This document shows, piece by piece, positions 1 through 5,958 of a stretch of DNA of 8,328 nt. Below the pieces are notes generated by a model, which saw only the letters and a list, made by a program, of their open reading frames with translations, had not been told where the DNA came from and made no database searches. How positions within the stretch are numbered: the stretch's first letter is position 1; each line of letters begins with the position of its first letter. The stretch is from Kiritimatiellia bacterium. GTDB taxonomy: Bacteria; Verrucomicrobiota; Kiritimatiellia; RFP12; UBA1067. The stretch spans positions 1 through 8,328 of the forward strand of contig JAGBXE010000043.1 of NCBI GenBank assembly GCA_017629455.1, in the 5' to 3' direction. Made by a program: the position numbers and the translations under genes.

Positions 1-14
1 ACGGCCGCGGGCCA

Positions 15-932
15 TCAGGTAAGTTCCGTGCAGATTTTGCAGATCTTCTCAGCCGACGCTTCAAAGAAATTCTTCTCAAAGTCGCATGAGAACGCCGCCA
101 CATGAGGAGTGACAATGCACTTAGGATGCTGAAGGAGCCTACTTGAAACATCTGGCGGCTCCTCGCACATAACATCGATAGCTGCGCCAGAAATCACCCC
201 TGAATCGAGAGCGTCGGCTAGCGCATCCTCATCCACGACAGGACCCCTACTGGTATTTACCAGAATAGCATTGGGCTTCATTAGCGCAAGTTTTTCTGCG
301 TTTATAAGACCCTTTGTTTCTGGCGTGAGCGGGCAGTGAACACTGACGTAATCGGCAGCCTTCAAGACTTCGTCGAGCGATTTCGACCCGGGAACGAACG
401 GATCGTAAAAAACCGTCTTCATATCGAAGCCAGAAAGCATCTTCTCGACATGACGCGCAATGCAGCCATAACCGACCAAACCTAGCGTTCTATGCGAGAC
501 ATGCCAATCCATCCCTTCGACCTTGCCCCATTCATAGCCAGTTTTCGCCCTAGCATTATACTGGGGAATCTGACGAATAAAGCTGATCAAAAGAGCAACA
601 GCGTGTTCCGCAACACATTCGGCGATTGATTCGGGCGTATTGTAAACGCCAATGCCGTGCGCCTTGGCCCAATCGCAAGGTAGCGCATCAAGCCCCGAAC
701 CGGAGCGAAGAAGAGCCTTTACAGAGGGCATCTTTTCAAGGACTTCAGGCTTAAGACAAACGTTGGGGCCAAACATCCACAATACGTTTGCGTCAGGAAA
801 CGCCTCAAGCATCTCTTCAGGAGAAGAGCAACGCTTTGCAGAAAAATCGGCAACCTCGCGTATGCGATCTGCCACACCAGCAGGAAGGCGTTCTTCGCCC
901 GCAGTAACAAGCGCAACTTTATATCTTGCCAT
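15..932 (-). CDS. D-isomer-specific 2-hydroxyacid dehydrogenase (phosphoglycerate dehydrogenase-like)
   Basis: A 305-residue, probably cytoplasmic NAD(P)-dependent oxidoreductase of the D-2-hydroxyacid dehydrogenase family, which interconverts 2-hydroxy acids and 2-oxo acids. The cofactor-binding Rossmann loop is at residues 151-159 (G154, G156, with A159 in place of the third Gly). The family's catalytic Arg-Glu-His set is visible: R229 in NTSRGPVVDE, E258 in the DVMCEEPP segment, and H277 in VTPHVA. Length is normal for the catalytic plus nucleotide-binding domains, and there is no ACT domain of the SerA type. The start is fixed by GGGAGG (944-939) six bases before ATG. It begins 14 bases after the esterase stop, so the two genes are probably one operon. 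The substrate cannot be read from the sequence; a sugar-acid or glyoxylate/hydroxypyruvate role is inferred from the neighbours. Stop is TGA. Confidence 0.93.
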   Translation of the reverse strand: MARYKVALVTAGEERLPAGVADRIREVADFSAKRCSSPEEMLEAFPDANVLWMFGPNVCLKPEVLEKMPSVKALLRSGSGLDALPCDWAKAHGIGVYNTPESIAECVAEHAVALLISFIRQIPQYNARAKTGYEWGKVEGMDWHVSHRTLGLVGYGCIARHVEKMLSGFDMKTVFYDPFVPGSKSLDEVLKAADYVSVHCPLTPETKGLINAEKLALMKPNAILVNTSRGPVVDEDALADALDSGVISGAAIDVMCEEPPDVSSRLLQHPKCIVTPHVAAFSCDFEKNFFEASAEKICKICTELT

Positions 933-938
933 AGAAAA

Positions 939-944
939 CCTCCC
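939..944 (-). promoter_or_regulatory. Shine-Dalgarno of the hydroxyacid dehydrogenase gene
   Basis: GGGAGG lies six bases upstream of ATG at 932. It directly follows tandem TAG TAG stop codons (949-944) that end the esterase gene, so termination and the next initiation are packed into under 20 bases. Confidence 0.8.
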
Positions 945-946
945 TA

Positions 947-2293
947 CTACCTGTTAAACGGAACAGCCTTCGAACCGATAATCTCAAGCATCTGACGCGG
1001 ACGCGGCACAAGGTAGCTGTGCTGCATATTCTGGAAGCCAGTTGCGCGCTTCTTTATGCAAGGAACGTTGTTGTACATGGCCATCACACCTGTAGGAGGG
1101 CAGATATAATCGCCAAGGCCAAAGCTCGTCATAAAGAATTCCGTCTTGGGCGAGATGCGCTTGGCAAGGTTTGCTGGATCATAATATCCAAGCCCGGGAG
1201 GCGCCCACTTAATGTACCAATCGCCGCGGTTGCGGCCAATCGTTTCGCCGCCGATGTCGTAGCACCACGGAATAGAAGGATTTACATGCGTAACATCATG
1301 ATCGAGCGCGGCAGCCCAAATCGACTGCATACCGCCCATTGATCCGCCATGCACCAAGAGGCGCTTACCATCCCACTCTGGGCGAGACTTAATATACTCA
1401 AGCGCACGCATGACACGATAAGACATTCCGCAGAAATACGCCGTCTCCGGATCGGAATTCGTCTTTGGATCAAACGCATAGGAGCAGCCATTTACAGAAA
1501 CCTTCTTGCGAAGATCCTTGTAGTACTGCGCCTCGCGCATCAATTCGTAACCGTGAGCTGAGCAGTTGAAGGCAATTTTATCACCCTTAAGACGCTGAGT
1601 ATTGGGTTTATACGCATTCCAGCTTGCGCCGTAGCCATTGAACGAAACCTCAATAGGAAATTTCTTACCTTCCTTAGCTGCAACAGGCATATACAAAAAG
1701 CCTGTCATCGGCATTTGACCTGCGCAAGGAGTTTCAACCGTATAAACTTCGACAAGCGGATTGTCGGACGGAACTTGCACGATCTTTTCCTTGCCGCGCC
1801 ATTCCACCTTAGCAAGCGTCTCTTTATGGCGAGCCCAGAACTTATCGAAATCCTCTGGCTCAGGAACGGCCGTACGGATATCAAAGATATTCACGCCCGC
1901 ACCGCCATCAAAGAACACCTTCTGGCCGCGACCATCGCGCGGACGCTTTCTTTCGACTGTTTTGCCTGTTTCATCCTTAAGCTCAATATAATAACGGACA
2001 AAACCCGGGCGGTCGAGCGATGTCTTTAGAATAAGCGGACGATCTGCAGGAGCTTTACCCGTCTCTTTCTTACCGTCATCGGCCGTGCGCACCCAATCGT
2101 ATGTGTGCTTTGAGACATCAAGCCCTTTAAAGCCCCTCAATTTGAACGTGAAGGTCATCTCATCACCAGGGCCGTAAATGGGAATTTCACGATCGCAACG
2201 CCCATCTATGCAATCATCAACCATCCAATCGGCCATTGCGCTCGCACAAATCGAAAGCGCAGCCGCACAACAAGCAAATAATTTAGTTTTCAT
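947..2293 (-). CDS. Secreted acetylxylan esterase-like alpha/beta hydrolase (CE7/AXE1 family, divergent)
   Basis: A predicted exported carbohydrate deacetylase. Starting at ATG 2293 gives a clean signal peptide (KTK, a hydrophobic Ala/Leu/Cys stretch, then SAMA before the mature end DWMV). Numbering from the upstream ATG at 2302 (451 residues), an N-terminal beta-rich domain covers about 25-145. The AXE1 lead-in EDFDKFWARHKETL is at 151-164, and the alpha/beta-hydrolase fold follows. The nucleophile elbow is GGSMGG with Ser321; D398 in GLGDYICPPTG and H428 in MQHSY complete the likely triad. CE7 enzymes usually have GGSQGG and an RGQ motif; here Met replaces Gln and SAHG stands at the RGQ position, so the acetylated substrate may differ. 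The gene lacks a Shine-Dalgarno and looks leaderless. It ends in TAG TAG just before the dehydrogenase gene. Confidence 0.88.
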   Translation of the reverse strand: MKTKLFACCAAALSICASAMADWMVDDCIDGRCDREIPIYGPGDEMTFTFKLRGFKGLDVSKHTYDWVRTADDGKKETGKAPADRPLILKTSLDRPGFVRYYIELKDETGKTVERKRPRDGRGQKVFFDGGAGVNIFDIRTAVPEPEDFDKFWARHKETLAKVEWRGKEKIVQVPSDNPLVEVYTVETPCAGQMPMTGFLYMPVAAKEGKKFPIEVSFNGYGASWNAYKPNTQRLKGDKIAFNCSAHGYELMREAQYYKDLRKKVSVNGCSYAFDPKTNSDPETAYFCGMSYRVMRALEYIKSRPEWDGKRLLVHGGSMGGMQSIWAAALDHDVTHVNPSIPWCYDIGGETIGRNRGDWYIKWAPPGLGYYDPANLAKRISPKTEFFMTSFGLGDYICPPTGVMAMYNNVPCIKKRATGFQNMQHSYLVPRPRQMLEIIGSKAVPFNR

Positions 2294-2300
2294 GGCAGTC

Positions 2301-2309
2301 ATTATATCA
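2301..2309 (-). promoter_or_regulatory. Extended -10 promoter of the esterase-dehydrogenase operon
   Basis: The minus strand reads TGATATAAT, a perfect TGn-TATAAT extended -10 (TG at 2309-2308, hexamer 2306-2301). No good -35 is present at 16-18 bp, which an extended -10 can tolerate. The expected transcription start, about 7 bases downstream, falls at about 2294, next to ATG 2293. This predicts a leaderless mRNA and favours that start over ATG 2302, which lies inside the -10 box. Confidence 0.65.
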
Positions 2310-2311
2310 TA

Positions 2312-2322
2312 TTTCGCTGAAA
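2312..2322 (-). promoter_or_regulatory. Candidate operator TTTCAGCGAAA upstream of the esterase -10
   Basis: TTTCAGCGAAA has TTTC/GAAA dyad ends and sits exactly 5 nt upstream of TATAAT. The same element with one extra T (TTTCAGCTGAAA) lies exactly 5 nt upstream of TATAAT in the promoter at 4288-4293. A shared transcription factor or promoter element is inferred. Confidence 0.45.
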
Positions 2323-2351
2323 GAAACGCCGCGGCAGCAACGCCGCGGCGT
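2319..2351 (-). terminator. Intrinsic terminator of the two-gene Gfo/Idh operon
   Basis: On the minus strand a perfect 9-bp GC-rich stem (ACGCCGCGG at 2351-2343 with CCGCGGCGT at 2334-2326) encloses an 8-base loop and is followed by TTTCTTTC. It lies 28 bases beyond the oxidoreductase stop. The T tract is interrupted by C, so efficiency may be moderate. It separates this operon from the esterase promoter immediately downstream. Confidence 0.82.
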
Positions 2352-2378
2352 ACATCTTACGGTACAATTCCCTGACAG

Positions 2379-3455
2379 TTAAATCTTGGCAATCTTACCT
2401 GTCTGAATCGACTCGTAACAACCAAGCATCGACTGAATCGTCTGCTTGTGCCACTTCAAATTGATAAGCGGCGTTTTCTTATTGCGGATGCAATCAACAA
2501 ACTCGTCGATAAGGCCAACCCATTCATCGAAATACGTATACTGAACAGTGTAACGGTCATTCGGCGCGCCGTTGTGGTAGACATTGGGGCCAAAGCAGTC
2601 GCAGGTAACCATACCCTTTTCACCAGTTATAGTTACATTTACTTCCATACGCTTGGGGAAGCGCTCCCAACCGGGCCCTGGAACTTTGATTTTCTCTTCA
2701 AGGCGTGACCAGCTAGGATCGAAGAGAAACGCCGTACCATCTTTCATCTTGCCGATGGCCATAAGCATATCTTCGACCTTAAGCCCGTCGCGCAGGTTCG
2801 GGGCGACTTCGGCATAGATATAATCGAAGTCAGAACCTGTAAGGTGGCGGATAAGGTCAAAAACGTGCGGATGATCGCAAAGAGCACCGCCCTTAAAGCG
2901 CTTATCGCCCTTCTTAAGAGCTTCGACCTTGCCAAAGCTGGCCTTAGGATCGCCCTGCCAAGGGAACGCCCACACAGGAGAGAGCGTGATGTTCGTCATC
3001 TGAATTGCTTTAATCTTGCCGATCTCGCCATCCTTAATAAGCTTAACGAGGCGCTTAACGACAGAGTTATAGTGCATCTCCAGCTCTACCTGACAGACAA
3101 TCCCGGCCTTATCGCACATGGCGATCATCTCGTCGTATTCCTTCATGTCGAAGGTGGGTATCTTCATCGAGAGAATGTGAATGCCTTTTTCAGCGCACCA
3201 CTTCATCTGTTCAAAGTGCCTGTCATTGGCAGAGGCAATAACAACAGCTTCAATGTCGGGATGTTTTTTGTACATCTCTTCAGGGTCCAAGTAGCATGGA
3301 ACGCCAGTCTTATAAAGCTCGTAGACTTTCTTCGACTCTTCGTCCTGCGCACAGCTGGCAACCCAGTCGAGTTTCTTATTATCAAGAAGCGTCTGATAAT
3401 ACTTGCGGGTATGACCATGCGTCATGCCCATCATCGCAATTTTAACCGGCTTCAT
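2379..3455 (-). CDS. Gfo/Idh/MocA-family oxidoreductase
   Basis: A 358-residue, probably cytoplasmic NAD(P)-dependent sugar or cyclitol dehydrogenase-like protein. The N-terminal Rossmann domain covers about 1-120, opening VKIAMMGMTHGH, which lacks a textbook GxGxxG loop (G10, G14). The usual EKP motif is replaced by SMKIP, keeping K98. The C-terminal substrate domain (about 125-350) carries GGALCDHPHVFD (D194, H197, D200), matching the family's catalytic Asp/His region. There is no signal peptide, unlike the many Tat-exported Gfo/Idh proteins of this lineage. The start is supported by GGAGGT six bases upstream, and ATG overlaps the previous gene's TAA by one base (TAATG), implying translational coupling. 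An intrinsic terminator follows. The substrate is unknown; a sugar or sugar acid released by the nearby hydrolases is an inference. Confidence 0.9.
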   Translation of the reverse strand: MKPVKIAMMGMTHGHTRKYYQTLLDNKKLDWVASCAQDEESKKVYELYKTGVPCYLDPEEMYKKHPDIEAVVIASANDRHFEQMKWCAEKGIHILSMKIPTFDMKEYDEMIAMCDKAGIVCQVELEMHYNSVVKRLVKLIKDGEIGKIKAIQMTNITLSPVWAFPWQGDPKASFGKVEALKKGDKRFKGGALCDHPHVFDLIRHLTGSDFDYIYAEVAPNLRDGLKVEDMLMAIGKMKDGTAFLFDPSWSRLEEKIKVPGPGWERFPKRMEVNVTITGEKGMVTCDCFGPNVYHNGAPNDRYTVQYTYFDEWVGLIDEFVDCIRNKKTPLINLKWHKQTIQSMLGCYESIQTGKIAKI

Positions 3456-4207
3456 TAGCGCACCTCCGCAACCTTGATGGATTCATTCGTATCGAGGCCC
3501 TTCTTAAGAGCAATCGTCTTAGCGGCCTTCGATTTCTCCGCAGTAAACGCAAGTTTTGCTGCCTTTTGCGCTTTGCCCCATGCAGCCTTCCAAATCTTTG
3601 CAGAAGCACGATCCTGCAAAAGCGCAAATGCCGCACGGACGTTCCAAATCTCCTCATAAGACAGACCGAAAAGCTCGGTGTCGACATCGGTATATTCAGC
3701 CATACCCTTTGCTCCCCAGCAACGAATCGACGCATGCGGAGTGTGGGTGTCGACCGTCTGATCGCAAGCTACGCCGCGCTTGGCGATAATCTCATGGCGG
3801 TCGTATGCGCTTTCCCCCTTAGGAAGGCCTGCACTAATTTCGACCGACACATTAACGTCATTAGCAAGCTTTGCCAAAACATTTATCGCAGCGCCTCCAG
3901 CTACTGCCATAACGCGCACAACATCGGACGCGCCAAGATACGCTGCTAAATCGAGTTCCTTTGCAAGCATCGCCTCTAGATCTGTGCCCTTGGGAGCAAA
4001 CGATGCAAAGCGCAAAGTTGAAACGCCTTCAAGCGTACCGTTCTCTGTCATCTTTTTCAGTTCAACAATCTTGCGTTCCATACGGCCTGGAATCAATGGT
4101 GTCGAACCCACGAAGCAATGCCCGTCTTTGATAATAATCTCGCCCTTCTTCGCGCCGTACTTTTGGCGAAGAAAGTCGAGCCCCTTGTTCATCTTCTTTA
4201 TGTTCAT
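3455..4207 (-). CDS. Unassigned 250-residue protein, possibly a sugar isomerase/epimerase-like TIM barrel
   Basis: I do not recognise this protein with confidence. The start chosen is the second of two adjacent ATGs (4210 and 4207), preceded by AAAGGG at 4219-4214; an in-frame ATG at 4273 has no ribosome site. No signal peptide or membrane segment is visible. The middle alternates strand and helix as in xylose-isomerase-like barrels: STLRFASFAPKG, then DLEAMLAKELDLAAYLGASD followed by VVRV, then NVSVEIS and VDTHTPH. The N-terminal 60 residues and the Lys/Ala-rich C-terminal 60 (AWGKAQKAAKLAF and onward) do not fit that model well, so a partial or degenerate barrel is possible. Its stop overlaps the Gfo/Idh start, and such oxidoreductases often neighbour sugar isomerase/epimerase genes, which fits but does not prove the assignment. 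Confidence 0.6.
   Translation of the reverse strand: MNIKKMNKGLDFLRQKYGAKKGEIIIKDGHCFVGSTPLIPGRMERKIVELKKMTENGTLEGVSTLRFASFAPKGTDLEAMLAKELDLAAYLGASDVVRVMAVAGGAAINVLAKLANDVNVSVEISAGLPKGESAYDRHEIIAKRGVACDQTVDTHTPHASIRCWGAKGMAEYTDVDTELFGLSYEEIWNVRAAFALLQDRASAKIWKAAWGKAQKAAKLAFTAEKSKAAKTIALKKGLDTNESIKVAEVR
3462..3467 (-). promoter_or_regulatory. Shine-Dalgarno of the Gfo/Idh gene, inside the preceding gene
   Basis: GGAGGT lies six bases before ATG 3455, within the last codons of the upstream gene. With the TAATG overlap it fixes the start and indicates coupled translation of the pair. Confidence 0.85.
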
Positions 4208-4287
4208 CATGTTCCCTTTCAGGTCCAATCGCAACAAAACATGCAAACAAACGCGGCACCGTTGCCCGTTCATTGCAGGACAATATG
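4208..4287 (-). other. 5' untranslated leader of the two-gene operon
   Basis: About 70 bases lie between the expected transcription start near 4281 and the ATG pair at 4210/4207. It contains the weak Shine-Dalgarno AAAGGG (4219-4214). I see no convincing riboswitch or attenuator hairpin. An in-frame ATG at 4273 could add 22 residues but has no ribosome site. Confidence 0.4.
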
Positions 4288-4317
4288 ATTATACACTTTT
4301 TCAGCTGAAAGTGACAT
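4288..4317 (-). promoter_or_regulatory. Promoter of the unassigned-protein and Gfo/Idh operon
   Basis: A perfect -10 TATAAT occupies 4293-4288. With an 18-bp spacer, the hexamer ATGTCA at 4317-4312 matches TTGACA at four of six positions. The expected transcription start is near 4281. The spacer is almost entirely filled by the palindrome at 4294-4313. Confidence 0.6.
4294..4313. promoter_or_regulatory. Palindromic operator candidate within the promoter spacer
   Basis: TTTCAGCTGAAA (4299-4310) is a perfect 12-bp palindrome, flanked by CAC and GTG arms offset by two bases (CACTT-TTTCAGCTGAAA-GTG on the plus strand). It lies between -35 and -10, where a bound repressor would block RNA polymerase. 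The core recurs at the same distance from the -10 in front of the esterase gene. Confidence 0.5.
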
Positions 4318-4392
4318 ACTTAAATGAATAATAAAAGATTCACTTTTCGCCAACGGTATTTTAAACCATTCGTTATTCAATCTAGGGCTACG
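4318..4392. other. Short AT-rich intergenic gap after GH84
   Basis: It lies between the GH84 stop and the downstream promoter. I find only weak, short stems and no GC-rich hairpin with a T tract on the minus strand, so no intrinsic terminator for the GH84 gene can be supported. Reading through from GH84 into the next operon is possible. Confidence 0.4.
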
Positions 4393-5907
4393 CTATTCAG
4401 AGCATACATCCACATTAAAGCGGAGTATTTTAAACGAAACTGGTCGATTGGATTTGTTTATCCAGCGTACAGCATTGTACCTTGCCTCAGAGGCAACATG
4501 ACCATGAATGAGACTACCCTCAGTAGTCAAATCGACCTTCTGCCACGTATTTCCTCCATCTTTCGAAAGTTCAACCTGGCCATCGACAACAGCGCCATTA
4601 TCTTCAAAGTTGAGCCAAACGTAATTGAACGTTACGTTTTTTGCCATCTTCATTCCAAACCAATCAGCTGGCTTTGCCGTCAATTGTTCAAGGATATTGT
4701 CCATTACAATTAATGACTCTCCTCGCTCAAAATGCTGACCCTTACCTGCTATCGCTGTTATCGTGCCGACAGTCGTACCGACAGCCGGGAAATAGCGCTC
4801 GTACACATCACGCTTGTCCATAAACGATTCACGCGCACACGTATCGATAGCCTTCTGGAGATGGCGCGTTCCCGTAACGCACCCCATACACCGGCGGCGA
4901 TCCCACTCGGGCGCAAGCGACTGAAAATATGCCTTCTGCTTCACCTGAATTGCACGCCCTTCATCTTTTGCCTTGATATAACCTTCAGCATCGCCCTCGG
5001 CAGCAGCGATACCCTCGCGCGCCTGCTCACCAAAGTAGGCTACCCAGTAGCGAATCTCGCGCCAAAGTTTCGGATCCTTCTGCGGTAAAACCTTGGCAAG
5101 TTCCTCCGCCGCGGCCGCGTTCGCCTTACATTCACTAATGAGCGCAGCCTTACCTTCCGCTTTCCACTTCTCAGCAAAGCACTTCGACTCATCACGATAA
5201 AAGCCCGTCATTACCTCTGGATTTTTATGTGGGTCGGTATTGTGCGCACAAAAACGCATCATTGCCTCTGGCGCAAACGGATAAAGCTTGCGAACGCCAT
5301 CACGCCAATTGCGCTCGGAATCAAAGCCTTTGCGATTCCACGTCATATCAGCAATACCGAAAAGCGCCACCTTCGATGCCTCAAGATTCTCCATTGGGTT
5401 GGAAACAAATCCAGCATAAGGATATTCTTCAACACCGTATGTTCGCCCCATTACGAGCTTGCATCTGACAAAATCATTTACAGGCCAGTTCCACCAACCA
5501 AACGGAGCACGCTTGAGTGCTTTGGCGCGCTTTGCAGTAGCTTCAGCTGTAATGTCGCTGCAAACGCCCATTCCTGTCCACATAATGTTAATACCCTTCT
5601 CCGCCTTTTCTCCGATCTCTATGCTGTAGGGATTATTGTCATCTCCCACATAGTCGTTCGGGCAGACGATAAGTGGCGCACAATCACCCTTGCGATCAAG
5701 GAAATCACGCTTTATTCTGTTGCTGATTTCTGCATGGAGCCCCGCCTCGGGCTTGCCGTAGTCGTCGAAAAAGACCGCGAAACACCTAAAGCCAATATCG
5801 TACATCCAATCGAGCTTACGCCAGAGCGCGGCATATTCGCTCTCACGCACAGCAGGCGTTTGATCCTTGAAGGCATCTCCAAGATGGATTGCCCAATAAA
5901 ACTTCAC
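4393..5907 (-). CDS. GH84 C-terminal fragment: catalytic Asp pair, helical region and F5/8-like module
   Basis: A gene caller would place a GTG start at 5907, but this codon is an internal Val of the full enzyme and has no clear ribosome site. Numbered from that GTG, the catalytic Asp pair is D48-D49 in AVFFDDYG, matching the DD of the Clostridium perfringens NagJ type. WWNWPVNDF (138-146) and VSNPMENLEASK (168-179) match the family's substrate-binding segments. A helical region covers about 200-365, and residues about 375-500 form a beta-rich discoidin/CBM32-like module (WLNFEDNG, VELSKDGGNTW, AVRWINKS). There is no signal peptide, so if made alone it would remain in the cytoplasm and lack the barrel's first strands and catalytic-site Lys. 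Its intact state over 500 codons argues that any inactivation is recent. Confidence 0.82.
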   Translation of the reverse strand: MKFYWAIHLGDAFKDQTPAVRESEYAALWRKLDWMYDIGFRCFAVFFDDYGKPEAGLHAEISNRIKRDFLDRKGDCAPLIVCPNDYVGDDNNPYSIEIGEKAEKGINIMWTGMGVCSDITAEATAKRAKALKRAPFGWWNWPVNDFVRCKLVMGRTYGVEEYPYAGFVSNPMENLEASKVALFGIADMTWNRKGFDSERNWRDGVRKLYPFAPEAMMRFCAHNTDPHKNPEVMTGFYRDESKCFAEKWKAEGKAALISECKANAAAAEELAKVLPQKDPKLWREIRYWVAYFGEQAREGIAAAEGDAEGYIKAKDEGRAIQVKQKAYFQSLAPEWDRRRCMGCVTGTRHLQKAIDTCARESFMDKRDVYERYFPAVGTTVGTITAIAGKGQHFERGESLIVMDNILEQLTAKPADWFGMKMAKNVTFNYVWLNFEDNGAVVDGQVELSKDGGNTWQKVDLTTEGSLIHGHVASEARYNAVRWINKSNRPVSFKILRFNVDVCSE

Positions 5908-5955
5908 ATGATTTTTCTTCGCCGCATCAAGTAGCCTGTGAAAGTCAGCAACGTA

Positions 5956-5958
5956 CTA
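5956..5958 (-). other. In-frame amber codon inside GH84
   Basis: TAG in the context CCC GAG TAG TAC GTT, directly after the conserved EPYPE. A single base change from AAG, GAG, CAG, TCG or TAC would give it. TAG is also the terminal codon of this gene and of the esterase gene, so general reassignment of TAG is unlikely. Confidence 0.9.

Noticed and set aside
2844..3458. Plus-strand open frame of 204 codons
   Set aside because: It lies antisense to the well-supported Gfo/Idh gene, has no recognisable domain and no ribosome site, and looks like a codon-bias shadow.
4271..4273. ATG 4273 as start of the unassigned protein
   Set aside because: It has no ribosome site and lies only about eight bases after the expected transcription start; the added residues look non-coding, while AAAGGG supports 4210/4207.
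3780..4331. Plus-strand open frame of 183 codons
   Set aside because: It overlaps the unassigned gene and its promoter in antisense, with Ser/Arg/Phe-rich composition typical of a shadow.
4264..4392. Read-through extension of GH84 beyond its TAG at 4395-4393
   Set aside because: The frame stays open for about 40 codons, but the sequence covers the next operon's promoter and palindrome and shows no protein-like pattern.
5905..5907. GTG 5907 as a real internal start for the second GH84 piece
   Set aside because: It is an internal Val of a continuous GH84 sequence, coding similarity extends upstream to the TAG, and no good Shine-Dalgarno precedes it.
5227..5934. Plus-strand open frame of 235 codons
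   Set aside because: It is antisense to the GH84 catalytic region, whose family motifs are clear; the product shows no family features.
5956..5958. Genome-wide reassignment of TAG or pyrrolysine use
   Set aside because: The esterase gene ends at tandem TAG directly before the next ribosome site, and GH84 itself ends at TAG after its last domain; no pyrrolysine gene or methyltransferase is in view.
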